The position numbers and the translations under genes were made by a program. The notes beneath the pieces were generated by a model, which saw nothing but the letters and a program-made list of their open reading frames with translations, was not told where the DNA came from and did not search any database. A DNA stretch of 5,719 bases from Comamonadaceae bacterium (GTDB lineage Bacteria > Pseudomonadota > Gammaproteobacteria > Burkholderiales > Burkholderiaceae_C): positions 1 through 5,719 of the forward strand of contig CANGYC010000163.1 of the NCBI GenBank assembly GCA_947457975.1, in the 5' to 3' direction. Shown piece after piece: positions 1 through 5,719 of the stretch (position 1 is the stretch's first letter; each line of letters starts with the position of its first letter).

Positions 1-480
1 CAAGTCGCCCAGCAGCACCGGCGAGGCATAGATGTTGTCGACCGGGATGTCGAAGAAGCCCTGGATCTGGTCGGCGTGCAGGTCCATGGTCAGCACACGC
101 GAGACACCCACGGCCTGCAGCATGTTGGCCACCACCTTGGCCGTGATCGGCACGCGGGCTGAGCGGGGGCGGCGGTCTTGGCGGGCATAGCCGAAATAGG
201 GGATGACTGCGGAAATGCGCTCGGCCGAGGCGCGCTTGAGCGCGTCGACCATGATCAGCAGTTCCATCAGGTTGTCGTTGGTTGGGGCGCAGGTGGACTG
301 CACCACAAAGACGTCGCGGGCCCGCACGTTTTGCTGGATTTCCACCGTCACTTCGCCGTCCGAGAAGCGGCCCACCTGGGCGGCACCCAGCGAGGTGCCC
401 AGGTGGCTGGCAATCTCCTGCGCCATGCTGGGATTGGCGTTGCCGGTGAACACCATGAAGTCAGAGTGGGGCACTTGCAT
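1..480 (-). CDS. prs: Ribose-phosphate pyrophosphokinase (PRPP synthetase), N-terminal half, cut by window edge
   Basis: Makes 5-phosphoribosyl-1-pyrophosphate from ribose 5-phosphate and ATP in the cytoplasm, feeding purine, pyrimidine, NAD, histidine and tryptophan synthesis. The first 160 codons are present, about half of the usual length near 315; the 3' end lies outside the window. Seen in the translation: FSDGE at 39-43, the catalytic flexible loop YARQDRR at 98-104 followed by [10 protein letters not shown] at 106-115, and the Mg/PRPP-binding stretch [12 protein letters not shown] at 133-144. These match class I bacterial PRPP synthetases closely. The ATG at 480-478 gives the expected N-terminus ([17 protein letters not shown]), with a weak AGGT Shine-Dalgarno six bases upstream (490-487). 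It follows tRNA-Gln on the same strand; a terminator-like hairpin lies in the 91-base spacer. No frame damage is visible. Confidence 0.97.
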   Translation of the reverse strand, partial: MQVPHSDFMVFTGNANPSMAQEIASHLGTSLGAAQVGRFSDGEVTVEIQQNVRARDVFVVQSTCAPTNDNLMELLIMVDALKRASAERISAVIPYFGYARQDRRPRSARVPITAKVVANMLQAVGVSRVLTMDLHADQIQGFFDIPVDNIYASPVLLGDL

Positions 481-511
481 GTCGGGACCTGGCGAGGTGG
501 ATGACAGAGGT

Positions 512-561
512 CAACAAAAGGCCCTTGCCCGTGGCTGCATCCAGCGCACGCGGCAAAGGCC
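512..561 (-). terminator. Long hairpin plus T-run between tRNA-Gln and prs (candidate intrinsic terminator or attenuator)
   Basis: Read on the minus strand, the arms 561-552 and 529-520 form ten pairs including one G-U. Four more pairs follow (550-547 with 533-530), then another four (545-542 with 537-534), closed by a GATG tetraloop at 541-538. The only irregularities are single-base bulges at 551 and 546, giving 18 pairs in total. The next bases, 519-512, read TTTTGTTG. The wobble pair works only in minus-strand RNA, as expected if the transcript runs in the direction of tRNA-Gln and prs. The stem starts ten bases after the encoded CCA of the tRNA, a typical position for a tRNA terminator. 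The T-run is short and broken by a G, so termination may be partial. It could instead be an attenuator or an RNA-processing structure. Confidence 0.6.
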
Positions 562-571
562 GTTGCAGATT

Positions 572-648
572 TGGCAGGGGAGGAAGGACTCGAACCCTCG
601 CATGCCGGAATCAAAATCCGGTGCCTTGACCAACTTGGCGACTCCCCT
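572..648 (-). tRNA. tRNA-Gln (anticodon TTG)
   Basis: A complete 77-base cloverleaf on the minus strand. The acceptor arm AGGGGAG (648-642) pairs fully with CTCCCCT (582-576), followed by discriminator G at 575 and an encoded CCA at 574-572. The D stem is GCC/GGC. The anticodon stem CCGGA/TCCGG encloses the loop TTTTGAT, with anticodon TTG at 614-612, which reads CAA and, by wobble, CAG. The variable loop is five bases (CATGC). The T arm GAGGG/CCTTC has one G-U pair and the loop TTCGAGT. It lies between ispE (69 bases upstream) and prs (91 bases downstream) in the same direction, so it may be cut from a longer transcript by RNase P and a 3' nuclease. No clear promoter of its own was found in the short upstream spacer. 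Confidence 0.98.
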
Positions 649-658
649 ACACAGGACA

Positions 659-676
659 CCTGCCATGGAAGGCAGG
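659..676 (-). other. Small hairpin in the 5' leader of tRNA-Gln
   Basis: In the 69-base spacer between ispE and the tRNA, CCTGCC (659-664) and GGCAGG (671-676) form a perfect six-pair stem with a six-base loop. On the transcribed strand no T-run follows, so it does not look like an intrinsic terminator. It ends ten bases before the mature 5' end of the tRNA. It could affect folding or processing of the precursor, or simply be chance in GC-rich DNA. The rest of the spacer shows no convincing promoter. Confidence 0.3.
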
Positions 677-717
677 CGACCCATCATTCTTAGCTCGGAA
701 AACCTGAGGCGGGGAGT

Positions 718-1575
718 TTACCAACCCGCCAGAGGATGACTTTCCAAGTTGCTACACGTTCTCACCAGGAAACCCTCCGGAAGGCCGGGGGCCGTGGTGT
801 TGGGCTCAATCCCCGCAGGAATCGGCGCAAATACCGCGCTGCCCGAACCGGTCATACGGCCTTGCAAACCCTGGGCTCTCAGCCAGGCCAGAGCCTGGGT
901 GATGTCCGGACAGAGCTGTTGGGCCACCGGCTGAAGGTCGTTGCGCCCAAACTCGAACATTTGGCGCGGCTGGTGTGCAGCAAAGCTCAAGATTGTAGCA
1001 GGTTCCGAGTCGCGTTTGAGCTCTGGCGAGCCGAAGATGGCTGGCGTGGGCAGGCCTGCGGCGGGCTTGACGACGAGGAAACGTCCGGCCGGCAAAGTGA
1101 TCGGCGTGAGCTGCTCGCCCACGCCCTCCACCCAGGCATGGCCACCCGAGAGGAAGAAGGGCACATCGGCACCCAGCCGCAGGGCCAGGGCCTGCAGTTC
1201 GGGCCGGGGAAGGTTCACCTGCCACAGGCGCTGAAGGGCCAGCAGGCAGGCGGCGGCATCCGAGGAGCCGCCGCCCATGCCCGCCTGGGACGGAATGTTC
1301 TTTTCCAGGTGGATATGCACGCCCAGCGGCGTGCCGGTGGCCGCTTGCAGGGCGCGTGCAGCGCGCACGCAAAGGTCATCAGCCGGCAGCGGTTCGCCGC
1401 TGGTCTCGCTGCGGCTGATCACACCATCGCGGCGCAGCTCGAAGTGCAGGCGGTCGCACCAGTCGATCAGCATGAACACCGACTGCAGCAGGTGGTAGCC
1501 ATCAGCGCGCCGCCCGGTCACATGCAGGAAGAGGTTCAGCTTGGCCGGGGCCAGGATGTCGTGCAGGCGGGTCAT
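718..1575 (-). CDS. ispE: 4-diphosphocytidyl-2-C-methyl-D-erythritol kinase
   Basis: Phosphorylates the 2-hydroxyl of CDP-methylerythritol with ATP, the fourth step of the non-mevalonate (MEP) route to isoprenoids; it is cytoplasmic and a GHMP-family kinase. At 285 residues the length is normal. Seen: the N-terminal motif PAKLNLFLHVTGRRADGYH at 10-28 with the catalytic lysine K12; the glycine-rich ATP loop GMGGGSSDAA at 99-108; LGADVPFF at 134-141 with the catalytic aspartate D137; and the third GHMP motif MTGSGSAVF at 241-249. The ATG at 1575-1573 places K12 where the family has it. The gene starts 17 bases after the lolB stop, without a strong Shine-Dalgarno, suggesting cotranscription with lolB. 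It ends with TAA, 69 bases before tRNA-Gln. The combination with lolB and prs is a conserved proteobacterial neighbourhood. Confidence 0.97.
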   Translation of the reverse strand: MTRLHDILAPAKLNLFLHVTGRRADGYHLLQSVFMLIDWCDRLHFELRRDGVISRSETSGEPLPADDLCVRAARALQAATGTPLGVHIHLEKNIPSQAGMGGGSSDAAACLLALQRLWQVNLPRPELQALALRLGADVPFFLSGGHAWVEGVGEQLTPITLPAGRFLVVKPAAGLPTPAIFGSPELKRDSEPATILSFAAHQPRQMFEFGRNDLQPVAQQLCPDITQALAWLRAQGLQGRMTGSGSAVFAPIPAGIEPNTTAPGLPEGFLVRTCSNLESHPLAGW

Positions 1576-1592
1576 GGCGGCGGGCCTATGGC

Positions 1593-2081
1593 CTATTGGT
1601 CGATCAGCAAGCGCAGTTCCACCTGCGGCGCGGGGCTGAGGCGTCGTGCCGACAGCCGCCCCTGGCTCTGCTGTGCCAGATCAGCTTCCCAGCCAGCCAC
1701 CGGGGTGGAGATGCCCCGCAACCAGTCAAAGAGTGCAGCCAGCGGCAGGGCGGCGCCCGTCAGGTCTTCGAGGAGCGACTCCATCGAGTCAAAGCGCCTG
1801 CTCTTTGAACCGGCGTCCAGCAGAGCCTGACCAGGCTCCCAGCGCGCCTGTGCCAGGCTGATGCCAAGCGGCGAGGTCAGCAAGAGCTCGCCCTTCAGGG
1901 CATTGCCGCTGAGCTCGAACCCTGTGGAGAAGGACTGTGGCGAAGGACCGCGGACCGCCAGACTCAGCCGACCGCTCCAGCGCTCGGAGGTGGTGATGGG
2001 GGGGCGCAGCGGCGCACAGCCGGCAGCCAGAAGCCCCAGGCTGGCCGCCAGCAGGCGGCGGCGGTCAGGCAGATGCGGCAT
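1593..2081 (-). CDS. lolB: Outer-membrane lipoprotein receptor LolB
   Basis: LolB takes lipoproteins from the periplasmic carrier LolA and inserts them into the inner leaflet of the outer membrane. From the ATG at 2081 the product is 162 residues: a signal peptide with basic n-region (DRRR at 6-9), a hydrophobic core and a lipobox LAAGC ending at C22. Residue +2 is Ala rather than Asp, consistent with export to the outer membrane. Family hallmarks are WSGRLSL at 35-41, KGELLLTSPLG at 63-73 (aligning with E. coli RYRLLLTNPLG) and an LTG..LPL..L..WLRG segment further on. It is shorter than the 207-residue E. coli protein. An in-frame TTG at 2096 would add five residues and overlap the stop of the upstream TPR gene as TTGA; I prefer the ATG because it gives a normal lipoprotein signal, but neither start has a clear Shine-Dalgarno. 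The gene sits tightly between the TPR gene and ispE. Confidence 0.9.
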   Translation of the reverse strand: MPHLPDRRRLLAASLGLLAAGCAPLRPPITTSERWSGRLSLAVRGPSPQSFSTGFELSGNALKGELLLTSPLGISLAQARWEPGQALLDAGSKSRRFDSMESLLEDLTGAALPLAALFDWLRGISTPVAGWEADLAQQSQGRLSARRLSPAPQVELRLLIDQ

Positions 2082-2092
2082 GGCCCAGTGGC

Positions 2093-3829
2093 TCAAGGCT
2101 TGGCCTGCAGCAGGCGCTTGATCGTCTCCAGCAGGGTCTCGTTCTCGGGGTTGAGTTCCATGCCTTCGCGCCAGAGTTGTCGAGCCCGGTCGCGCTGGTC
2201 CAGGCTCCAGAGGATTTCGCCGAAGTGCGCGGCGATCTCGGCGTCGGGCTTGGCCCGGTAGGCGATCTCGATCACCCGCAAGGCTTCTTGCTTGTTGCCC
2301 AGGCGGAACTCCACCCAGGCCAGGCTGTCCTGGATGTAGGGGTCGCTCGGGGCGAACTCCAGGGCTTTCTGGATCAACTGCTTGGCCTCGGGCAGGCGCA
2401 GGCCGCGGTCTGCCAGGGAATAACCCAGGGCGTTGTACGCAGCTGCGTTATCCGGTTTGAGCTGGATCGCGCGCCGCAGCAGCTGCTCCATCTGCTCGAG
2501 GCGGCCGAGCTTTTCGGCCATCATGGCCTGCTCGTAAATCACGTCGGTGTCTTGCGGCGCAGCCGCGGCGGCCCGGGTGAGCAGCTCCAGGGCCGGCTCG
2601 AATTGTTTGAACTCGCGCAGCAGGTTGACCTCTGCGAGCAGCTTCAGGCGTGCATCACCGGCCTCTTGTTCGGGCAGCTTGCGAATCAGCTCGCGTGCTT
2701 CCTGCATCTTGCCTTGGCGCGCCAGCAGGGAGGCCCGGCGGCTTTGAGTCTGCACCAGCAAGTCCCGGTTGCTGACCAAGGCTACCCAGCGCTCGGCCTC
2801 GGCGAGGTCGCCGCGCTTTTCAGCCACCTGCGCGAGCATCAGCTGGGCCTGCGCCATGCCGCGGCTGTTGCCGCTGGCCCTGGGCTGGCTGAGGGCCAGG
2901 TAGCGTTTGAGCGAGGTCTCGGCCTGCGCCAGGTGCGGTGATTCGGCCTGCAGCAAGCCCAGCAGCAGCCAGCCGTCGGGGAAGTCGGGGTGCTCGCGGG
3001 TGAGCAGCTCGAGCTGGGCTTGACTGTCTCGCTGACGCTGTAGATCTAGCAGGCTGCGGGCATAGCCGAGTCGAACCTGTGGCGCAGGAGGCGTGGCGCT
3101 TTCGAGGTAGCGCTTGACCATGAGCTCGGCCTGCGGCCGGCTCTTGTCCATGAGGTCTACCGCCATGATGGCGGCCGGCACATGCGAGGCCTGCACCCGC
3201 TGGGCGCGCTCCACTGCCTCGAGGGCGCCCGTTACATCGGAGGCGGTGGCGCGCAGGCGGGCCACCGCCGCCCAGGCCGAGGGCGCGGTCCGCGCCTGGG
3301 CCAGGGCCGGTGCCAGCGCCTGCTCCACCACGCTGGCCGCCAGCTTGCGCTCACTGGCGCGGCCGTAGAGGGCGGGCAACACGTCCAGCAGCTCGGCGCG
3401 TCCTGCCTCGGGGGTGAGCTCCACCAGGGTCTTGAGCGGCTCGGCTGTCTCGCTCACGCGGTTCATGGCCACCAGGATCTGCAGCACGTAGCGGTTGGCT
3501 TCCAGCGAGCGGGGCTGGGCCTGTCGCCAGCTGCGTGCCACCTGCAGGGCGGTGTCGCCAGCACGTGCACCCAGGGCCAGGTCCGCAGCACGTTGGTAGA
3601 GCTGCGCATCGCCGCTCTTGCGCGCGGCATCCAGCAAGAGCGAGACGGCCGCGCCCAGGTCGCCCCGTGCAGCGCTCATCTCGGCCACCAGGATCTGGTA
3701 GAACATTTGCGCACTGAACGAGGCGTTGCTGCGCGCCTCCCGGGTCGAGGTCGCCGGGGCGGTCTGGGCCTGCAGCGCAGGTGCAGCCAGCCCCAGACCG
3801 AGCAGGGCGCAGATCAGCGTGGTTTTCAT
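2093..3829 (-). CDS. Secreted tetratricopeptide-repeat protein (possible LbcA-like adaptor)
   Basis: A 578-residue helical-repeat protein. Residues 1-21 look like a Sec signal peptide (MKTT, hydrophobic [12 protein letters not shown], cleavage probably after ALQA at 18-21), so it should be periplasmic. C7 is too close to the N-terminus and lacks a lipobox. Four tandem 34/35-residue TPRs are plain at about 427-460, 461-495, 496-529 and 530-563, each with the helix pair and a closing Pro; looser repeats fill about 40-420. TPRs bind protein partners; no catalytic motif is visible. A TPR gene just before lolB-ispE-prs also occurs in Pseudomonas, where (from memory) it encodes LbcA, a lipoprotein of similar size that delivers cell-wall hydrolases to the protease CtpA. 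Equivalence is inferred from position, length and repeats only. It is the first gene of the minus-strand unit, and its TGA abuts lolB. No upstream in-frame start is evident. Confidence 0.9.
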   Translation of the reverse strand: MKTTLICALLGLGLAAPALQAQTAPATSTREARSNASFSAQMFYQILVAEMSAARGDLGAAVSLLLDAARKSGDAQLYQRAADLALGARAGDTALQVARSWRQAQPRSLEANRYVLQILVAMNRVSETAEPLKTLVELTPEAGRAELLDVLPALYGRASERKLAASVVEQALAPALAQARTAPSAWAAVARLRATASDVTGALEAVERAQRVQASHVPAAIMAVDLMDKSRPQAELMVKRYLESATPPAPQVRLGYARSLLDLQRQRDSQAQLELLTREHPDFPDGWLLLGLLQAESPHLAQAETSLKRYLALSQPRASGNSRGMAQAQLMLAQVAEKRGDLAEAERWVALVSNRDLLVQTQSRRASLLARQGKMQEARELIRKLPEQEAGDARLKLLAEVNLLREFKQFEPALELLTRAAAAAPQDTDVIYEQAMMAEKLGRLEQMEQLLRRAIQLKPDNAAAYNALGYSLADRGLRLPEAKQLIQKALEFAPSDPYIQDSLAWVEFRLGNKQEALRVIEIAYRAKPDAEIAAHFGEILWSLDQRDRARQLWREGMELNPENETLLETIKRLLQAKP

Positions 3830-3924
3830 CAGGTCATGATAATGGAAGGCTCTTCTTTGCGGGTCCCCTGGGAGAAGCGGTCCGCTTTTGTCCGACGCCC
3901 TGCCTCACGCTGCCTTGCCGCCCC
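3830..3924. promoter_or_regulatory. Divergent intergenic region between the TPR gene and mutM
   Basis: These 95 bases separate two genes transcribed outward, so both 5' ends and probably both promoters lie here or inside the neighbouring genes. For the minus-strand gene the best -10-like hexamer is TATCAT (3841-3836, five of six matches to TATAAT), but no good -35 sits 16-18 bases upstream, and it lies so close to the ATG that the message would be almost leaderless. For mutM I see no convincing sigma-70 promoter and no Shine-Dalgarno before the ATG. A perfect inverted repeat, AAGCGG and CCGCTT around a central T (3875-3887), could be an operator. Confidence 0.4.
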
Positions 3925-4743
3925 ATGCCTGAACTTCCAGAAGTCGAGGTCACCCGCCTGAGTTTTGCCGATCGCATCGCCGGCGCACAGATTCAGGCCG
4001 TCCGCCTGGGCAAGCCCCTGCGCTGGCCCTTGGGCTGCAACCCGCAGGGCCTGGTGGGGCACCGCATTGAGGCCGTGCGCCGGCGCGGCAAGTACCTGCT
4101 GATCGACCTGGCGCCCCAGGGCCTGTTGCTGATGCACCTGGGCATGTCGGGCAGCGTGGTCTTCGATGACTTTTTGCCGCCGCCCGGCCGCCACGACCAC
4201 TTTGAGCTGCAGACCAGCCACGGCACCCTGCGCCTGAACGATCCCCGCCGCTTTGGCGCCGTGGTCTACGCCACCCACGAGGACGATGCGGTGGCCCGCA
4301 AGCTGCTTGGCCGACTGGGGGTGGAGCCGCTCGGTGAAGGCTTTGATCTGGCGGACTTCCAGCGCGCGCTCAAGGCGCGCCAGACCGCCATCAAGCAGGT
4401 GCTGCTGGCCGGGGAGGTGGTGGTGGGCGTGGGCAACATCTATGCCTCCGAGGCGCTCTTCATGGCCGGCATCCGGCCCACCGTGCGCGCCTGCCAGATC
4501 AGCCGCGCCCGCGCCGCGCGCCTGCATGCCGCCATCCGCGAGGTACTGGCCGAGGCCGTGCGACAGGGCGGCAGCACGCTGCGTGATTTCTCCAACGCGC
4601 TGGGCGAGACCGGCCACTTCCAGTTGGGCGCGCAGGTCTATGACCGCCAGGGCCTGCCTTGCCGGGTGTGCGAGGCGCCGATCAAGCGCGTGGTGCAGCA
4701 GCAGCGCTCGACCTACTACTGCCCACGTTGCCAGACCTTCTAG
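3925..4743 (+). CDS. mutM: Formamidopyrimidine-DNA glycosylase (8-oxoguanine DNA glycosylase/AP lyase)
   Basis: Removes 8-oxoguanine (opposite C) and ring-opened purines from DNA and cleaves the resulting abasic site by beta,delta-elimination. At 272 residues it has normal length. The start is fixed by chemistry: after Met removal the N-terminal Pro of PELPEVE is the nucleophile, with the adjacent Glu also catalytic; longer in-frame starts would destroy the enzyme. Also seen: K56 in RRGKYLL (essential lysine), HLGMSGS at 71-77 with void-filling M74, NDPRRFG at 105-111 with the intercalating Arg region, [11 protein letters not shown] in the helix-two-turn-helix part, and a C-terminal zinc finger with C246, C249, C266 and C269, plus R261 which contacts DNA phosphate. 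All key residues are present. The stop is two bases before mutY, so the two should be cotranscribed; the TPR gene diverges upstream. Confidence 0.98.
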   Translation: MPELPEVEVTRLSFADRIAGAQIQAVRLGKPLRWPLGCNPQGLVGHRIEAVRRRGKYLLIDLAPQGLLLMHLGMSGSVVFDDFLPPPGRHDHFELQTSHGTLRLNDPRRFGAVVYATHEDDAVARKLLGRLGVEPLGEGFDLADFQRALKARQTAIKQVLLAGEVVVGVGNIYASEALFMAGIRPTVRACQISRARAARLHAAIREVLAEAVRQGGSTLRDFSNALGETGHFQLGAQVYDRQGLPCRVCEAPIKRVVQQQRSTYYCPRCQTF

Positions 4744-4745
4744 CC

Positions 4746-5719
4746 GTGCGCTCGCCTTCCCCCCAGCTTCCTGCACGCATCGCAGACGAATTTGCGGCGC
4801 GCCTGGTGCACTGGCAGCGTGCGCATGGCCGCAGCCACTTGCCCTGGCAGCACACCCGTGACCCCTACCGTGTGTGGTTGTCCGAAATCATGCTGCAGCA
4901 GACGCAGGTCAGTACTGTGCTGGGCTACTACGCCCGATTTCTGGAGCGCTTTCCCACTGTGGCCGAACTGGCCGCAGCCGAGCTCGACGAGGTGCTGGGC
5001 CTGTGGAGCGGGCTGGGTTACTACAGCCGCGCGCGGAACCTGTATCGCTGTGCGCGCCAGGTAGTGGAGGTCCATGGCGGGGCCTTTCCGGGCACCGCCG
5101 AGCTGCTGGCCAGCTTGCCCGGGATTGGCCCGTCCACGGCGGCAGCGATTGCGTCTTTTTGCTTCGGCGAGCGCGTCGCCATCCTCGATGGCAATGTCAA
5201 GCGCGTGCTCACGCGCGTACTCGGCTTCGGCTCTGACCTGGCGCAGACAGCTCATGCGCGTGAGCTGCTGGCCTGTGCCCAGGCCCTGGTGCCCGCGCAG
5301 GCAGGCGATATGCCGGCCTACACCCAGGGATTGATGGACCTGGGCGCTACGGTCTGCACCCAGCGCAAGCCCCAATGCCTGCTCTGCCCCATGCAGGCTC
5401 TGTGTATGGCGCGGCAGGAAGGGGAGCCCGAACGCTACCCGGTCAAGAGCCGCCGACTCAAGCGCTCAAGCCAGACCTTGTGGTTGCTTTGGGCCGTGCG
5501 CGGCGACGGTGCGGTGTGGCTGGAGCGCCGGCCCGAGCAGGGCATCTGGGGCGGCCTGTACTGCCTGCCTGTCTTCGAGGAAGAACCGGCGCTGGCGAAG
5601 CACCTTGCCCCGCGGCAGAGGTCCCAGGCCCAGGTGCTTGAGCCTTTTCTCCATGTGCTCACCCACCGCGACCTGCACCTGCATCCGGTGCACCTGGCCT
5701 GGTCGGCCTCGGGTCCCGC
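4746..5719 (+). CDS. mutY: A/G-specific adenine DNA glycosylase, C-terminus cut by window edge
   Basis: Removes adenine mispaired with 8-oxoguanine, preventing G:C to T:A changes. 324 codons are present and the reading frame runs off the window. Seen: LPWQHTRDPYRVWLSEIMLQ at 32-51 with catalytic E47 (E. coli E37); GLGYYSRARNL at 89-99; the helix-hairpin-helix LPGIGPSTAAAI at 124-135; LDGNVKR at 147-153 with D148 and K152 (E. coli D138, K142); and the [4Fe-4S] ligands C204, C211, C214 and C220 with C-x6-C-x2-C-x5-C spacing. The Nudix-like 8-oxoG recognition domain follows (WGGLYCLP), ending in HVLTHRDLHLHP, the counterpart of the E. coli FSH loop region. The GTG at 4746 is chosen because it follows the mutM stop by two bases and leaves about ten residues before the conserved region. 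A TTG at 4728, inside mutM, is a less likely alternative. No Shine-Dalgarno is evident, suggesting coupling to mutM translation. Confidence 0.97.
   Translation, partial: MRSPSPQLPARIADEFAARLVHWQRAHGRSHLPWQHTRDPYRVWLSEIMLQQTQVSTVLGYYARFLERFPTVAELAAAELDEVLGLWSGLGYYSRARNLYRCARQVVEVHGGAFPGTAELLASLPGIGPSTAAAIASFCFGERVAILDGNVKRVLTRVLGFGSDLAQTAHARELLACAQALVPAQAGDMPAYTQGLMDLGATVCTQRKPQCLLCPMQALCMARQEGEPERYPVKSRRLKRSSQTLWLLWAVRGDGAVWLERRPEQGIWGGLYCLPVFEEEPALAKHLAPRQRSQAQVLEPFLHVLTHRDLHLHPVHLAWSASGP

Noticed and set aside
649..717. Promoter for tRNA-Gln around the TAAGAAT-like sequence in the ispE-tRNA spacer
   Set aside because: No matching -35 at an acceptable distance; the match to a -10 box is poor.
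203..739. Plus-strand open frame of 178 codons across the prs 5' part, the tRNA and the ispE 3' end
   Set aside because: It runs antisense through recognised prs, a complete tRNA and the ispE end; the protein resembles nothing and reflects few stop codons in GC-rich DNA.
1576..1595. Palindrome-like GGCCATAGGCC between lolB and ispE as a regulatory site or terminator
   Set aside because: Only four-base arms, no T-run, and it lies in a 17-base gap inside a tight gene cluster; chance is the simplest explanation.
736..1830. Plus-strand open frame of 364 codons opposite ispE and lolB
   Set aside because: It is the antisense shadow of two well-supported genes, with low-complexity composition and no recognisable domain.
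2177..2941. Plus-strand open frame of 254 codons opposite the TPR gene
   Set aside because: The Leu/Gln/Gly-rich product mirrors codons of the TPR repeats; no independent start signal or domain.
3781..3924. Extension of mutM to an upstream in-frame ATG (48 extra residues)
   Set aside because: MutM needs Pro directly after the initiator Met as catalytic nucleophile, and the extension overlaps the TPR signal-peptide coding region.
3829..4776. Minus-strand open frame of 315 codons opposite mutM
   Set aside because: mutM is unmistakable on the other strand. The antisense product is rich in Ala, Gly, His and Gln, typical of a shadow frame, and its 5' part also opposes mutY.
1..5719. Mobile element, CRISPR array, phage or toxin-antitoxin module
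   Set aside because: No direct-repeat arrays, transposase or recombinase motifs, or unexplained gaps; every stretch is taken up by housekeeping genes of similar composition.

Overview
This is a GC-rich, densely packed housekeeping segment of a bacterial chromosome. Gene content, gene order and protein character point to a betaproteobacterium of the order Burkholderiales, possibly near Comamonadaceae, Rubrivivax or Roseateles; I cannot place it more finely by eye. There are six protein genes and one tRNA, with no mobile element, CRISPR array, phage remnant or gap above 300 bases. All genes look intact except the two cut by the window edges.

Minus-strand unit (positions 3829 down to 1): a 578-residue secreted TPR protein, then lolB (outer-membrane receptor for lipoproteins), ispE (isoprenoid precursor kinase), tRNA-Gln(UUG) and the first half of prs (PRPP synthetase). 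The TPR-lolB-ispE-prs order is conserved in other proteobacteria; from memory, Pseudomonas has the same four genes after hemA. The first three genes are tightly packed. The tRNA sits in the spacer between ispE and prs, and a long hairpin followed by a T-run lies between the tRNA and prs.

Plus-strand unit (3925 to the right edge): mutM and mutY, separated by two bases. Both encode glycosylases of the 8-oxoguanine (GO) repair system. MutM removes 8-oxoG opposite C, and MutY removes A misinserted opposite 8-oxoG, so the pair acts in sequence on the same lesion. The two units diverge from a 95-base intergenic region that must carry both 5' ends.

I do not see a wholly new system. The points most worth a second look are the terminator-like hairpin upstream of prs with no evident promoter after it, the TPR protein as a possible LbcA-type protease adaptor that lacks a lipobox, the uncertain lolB start, and an inverted repeat in the divergent promoter region.
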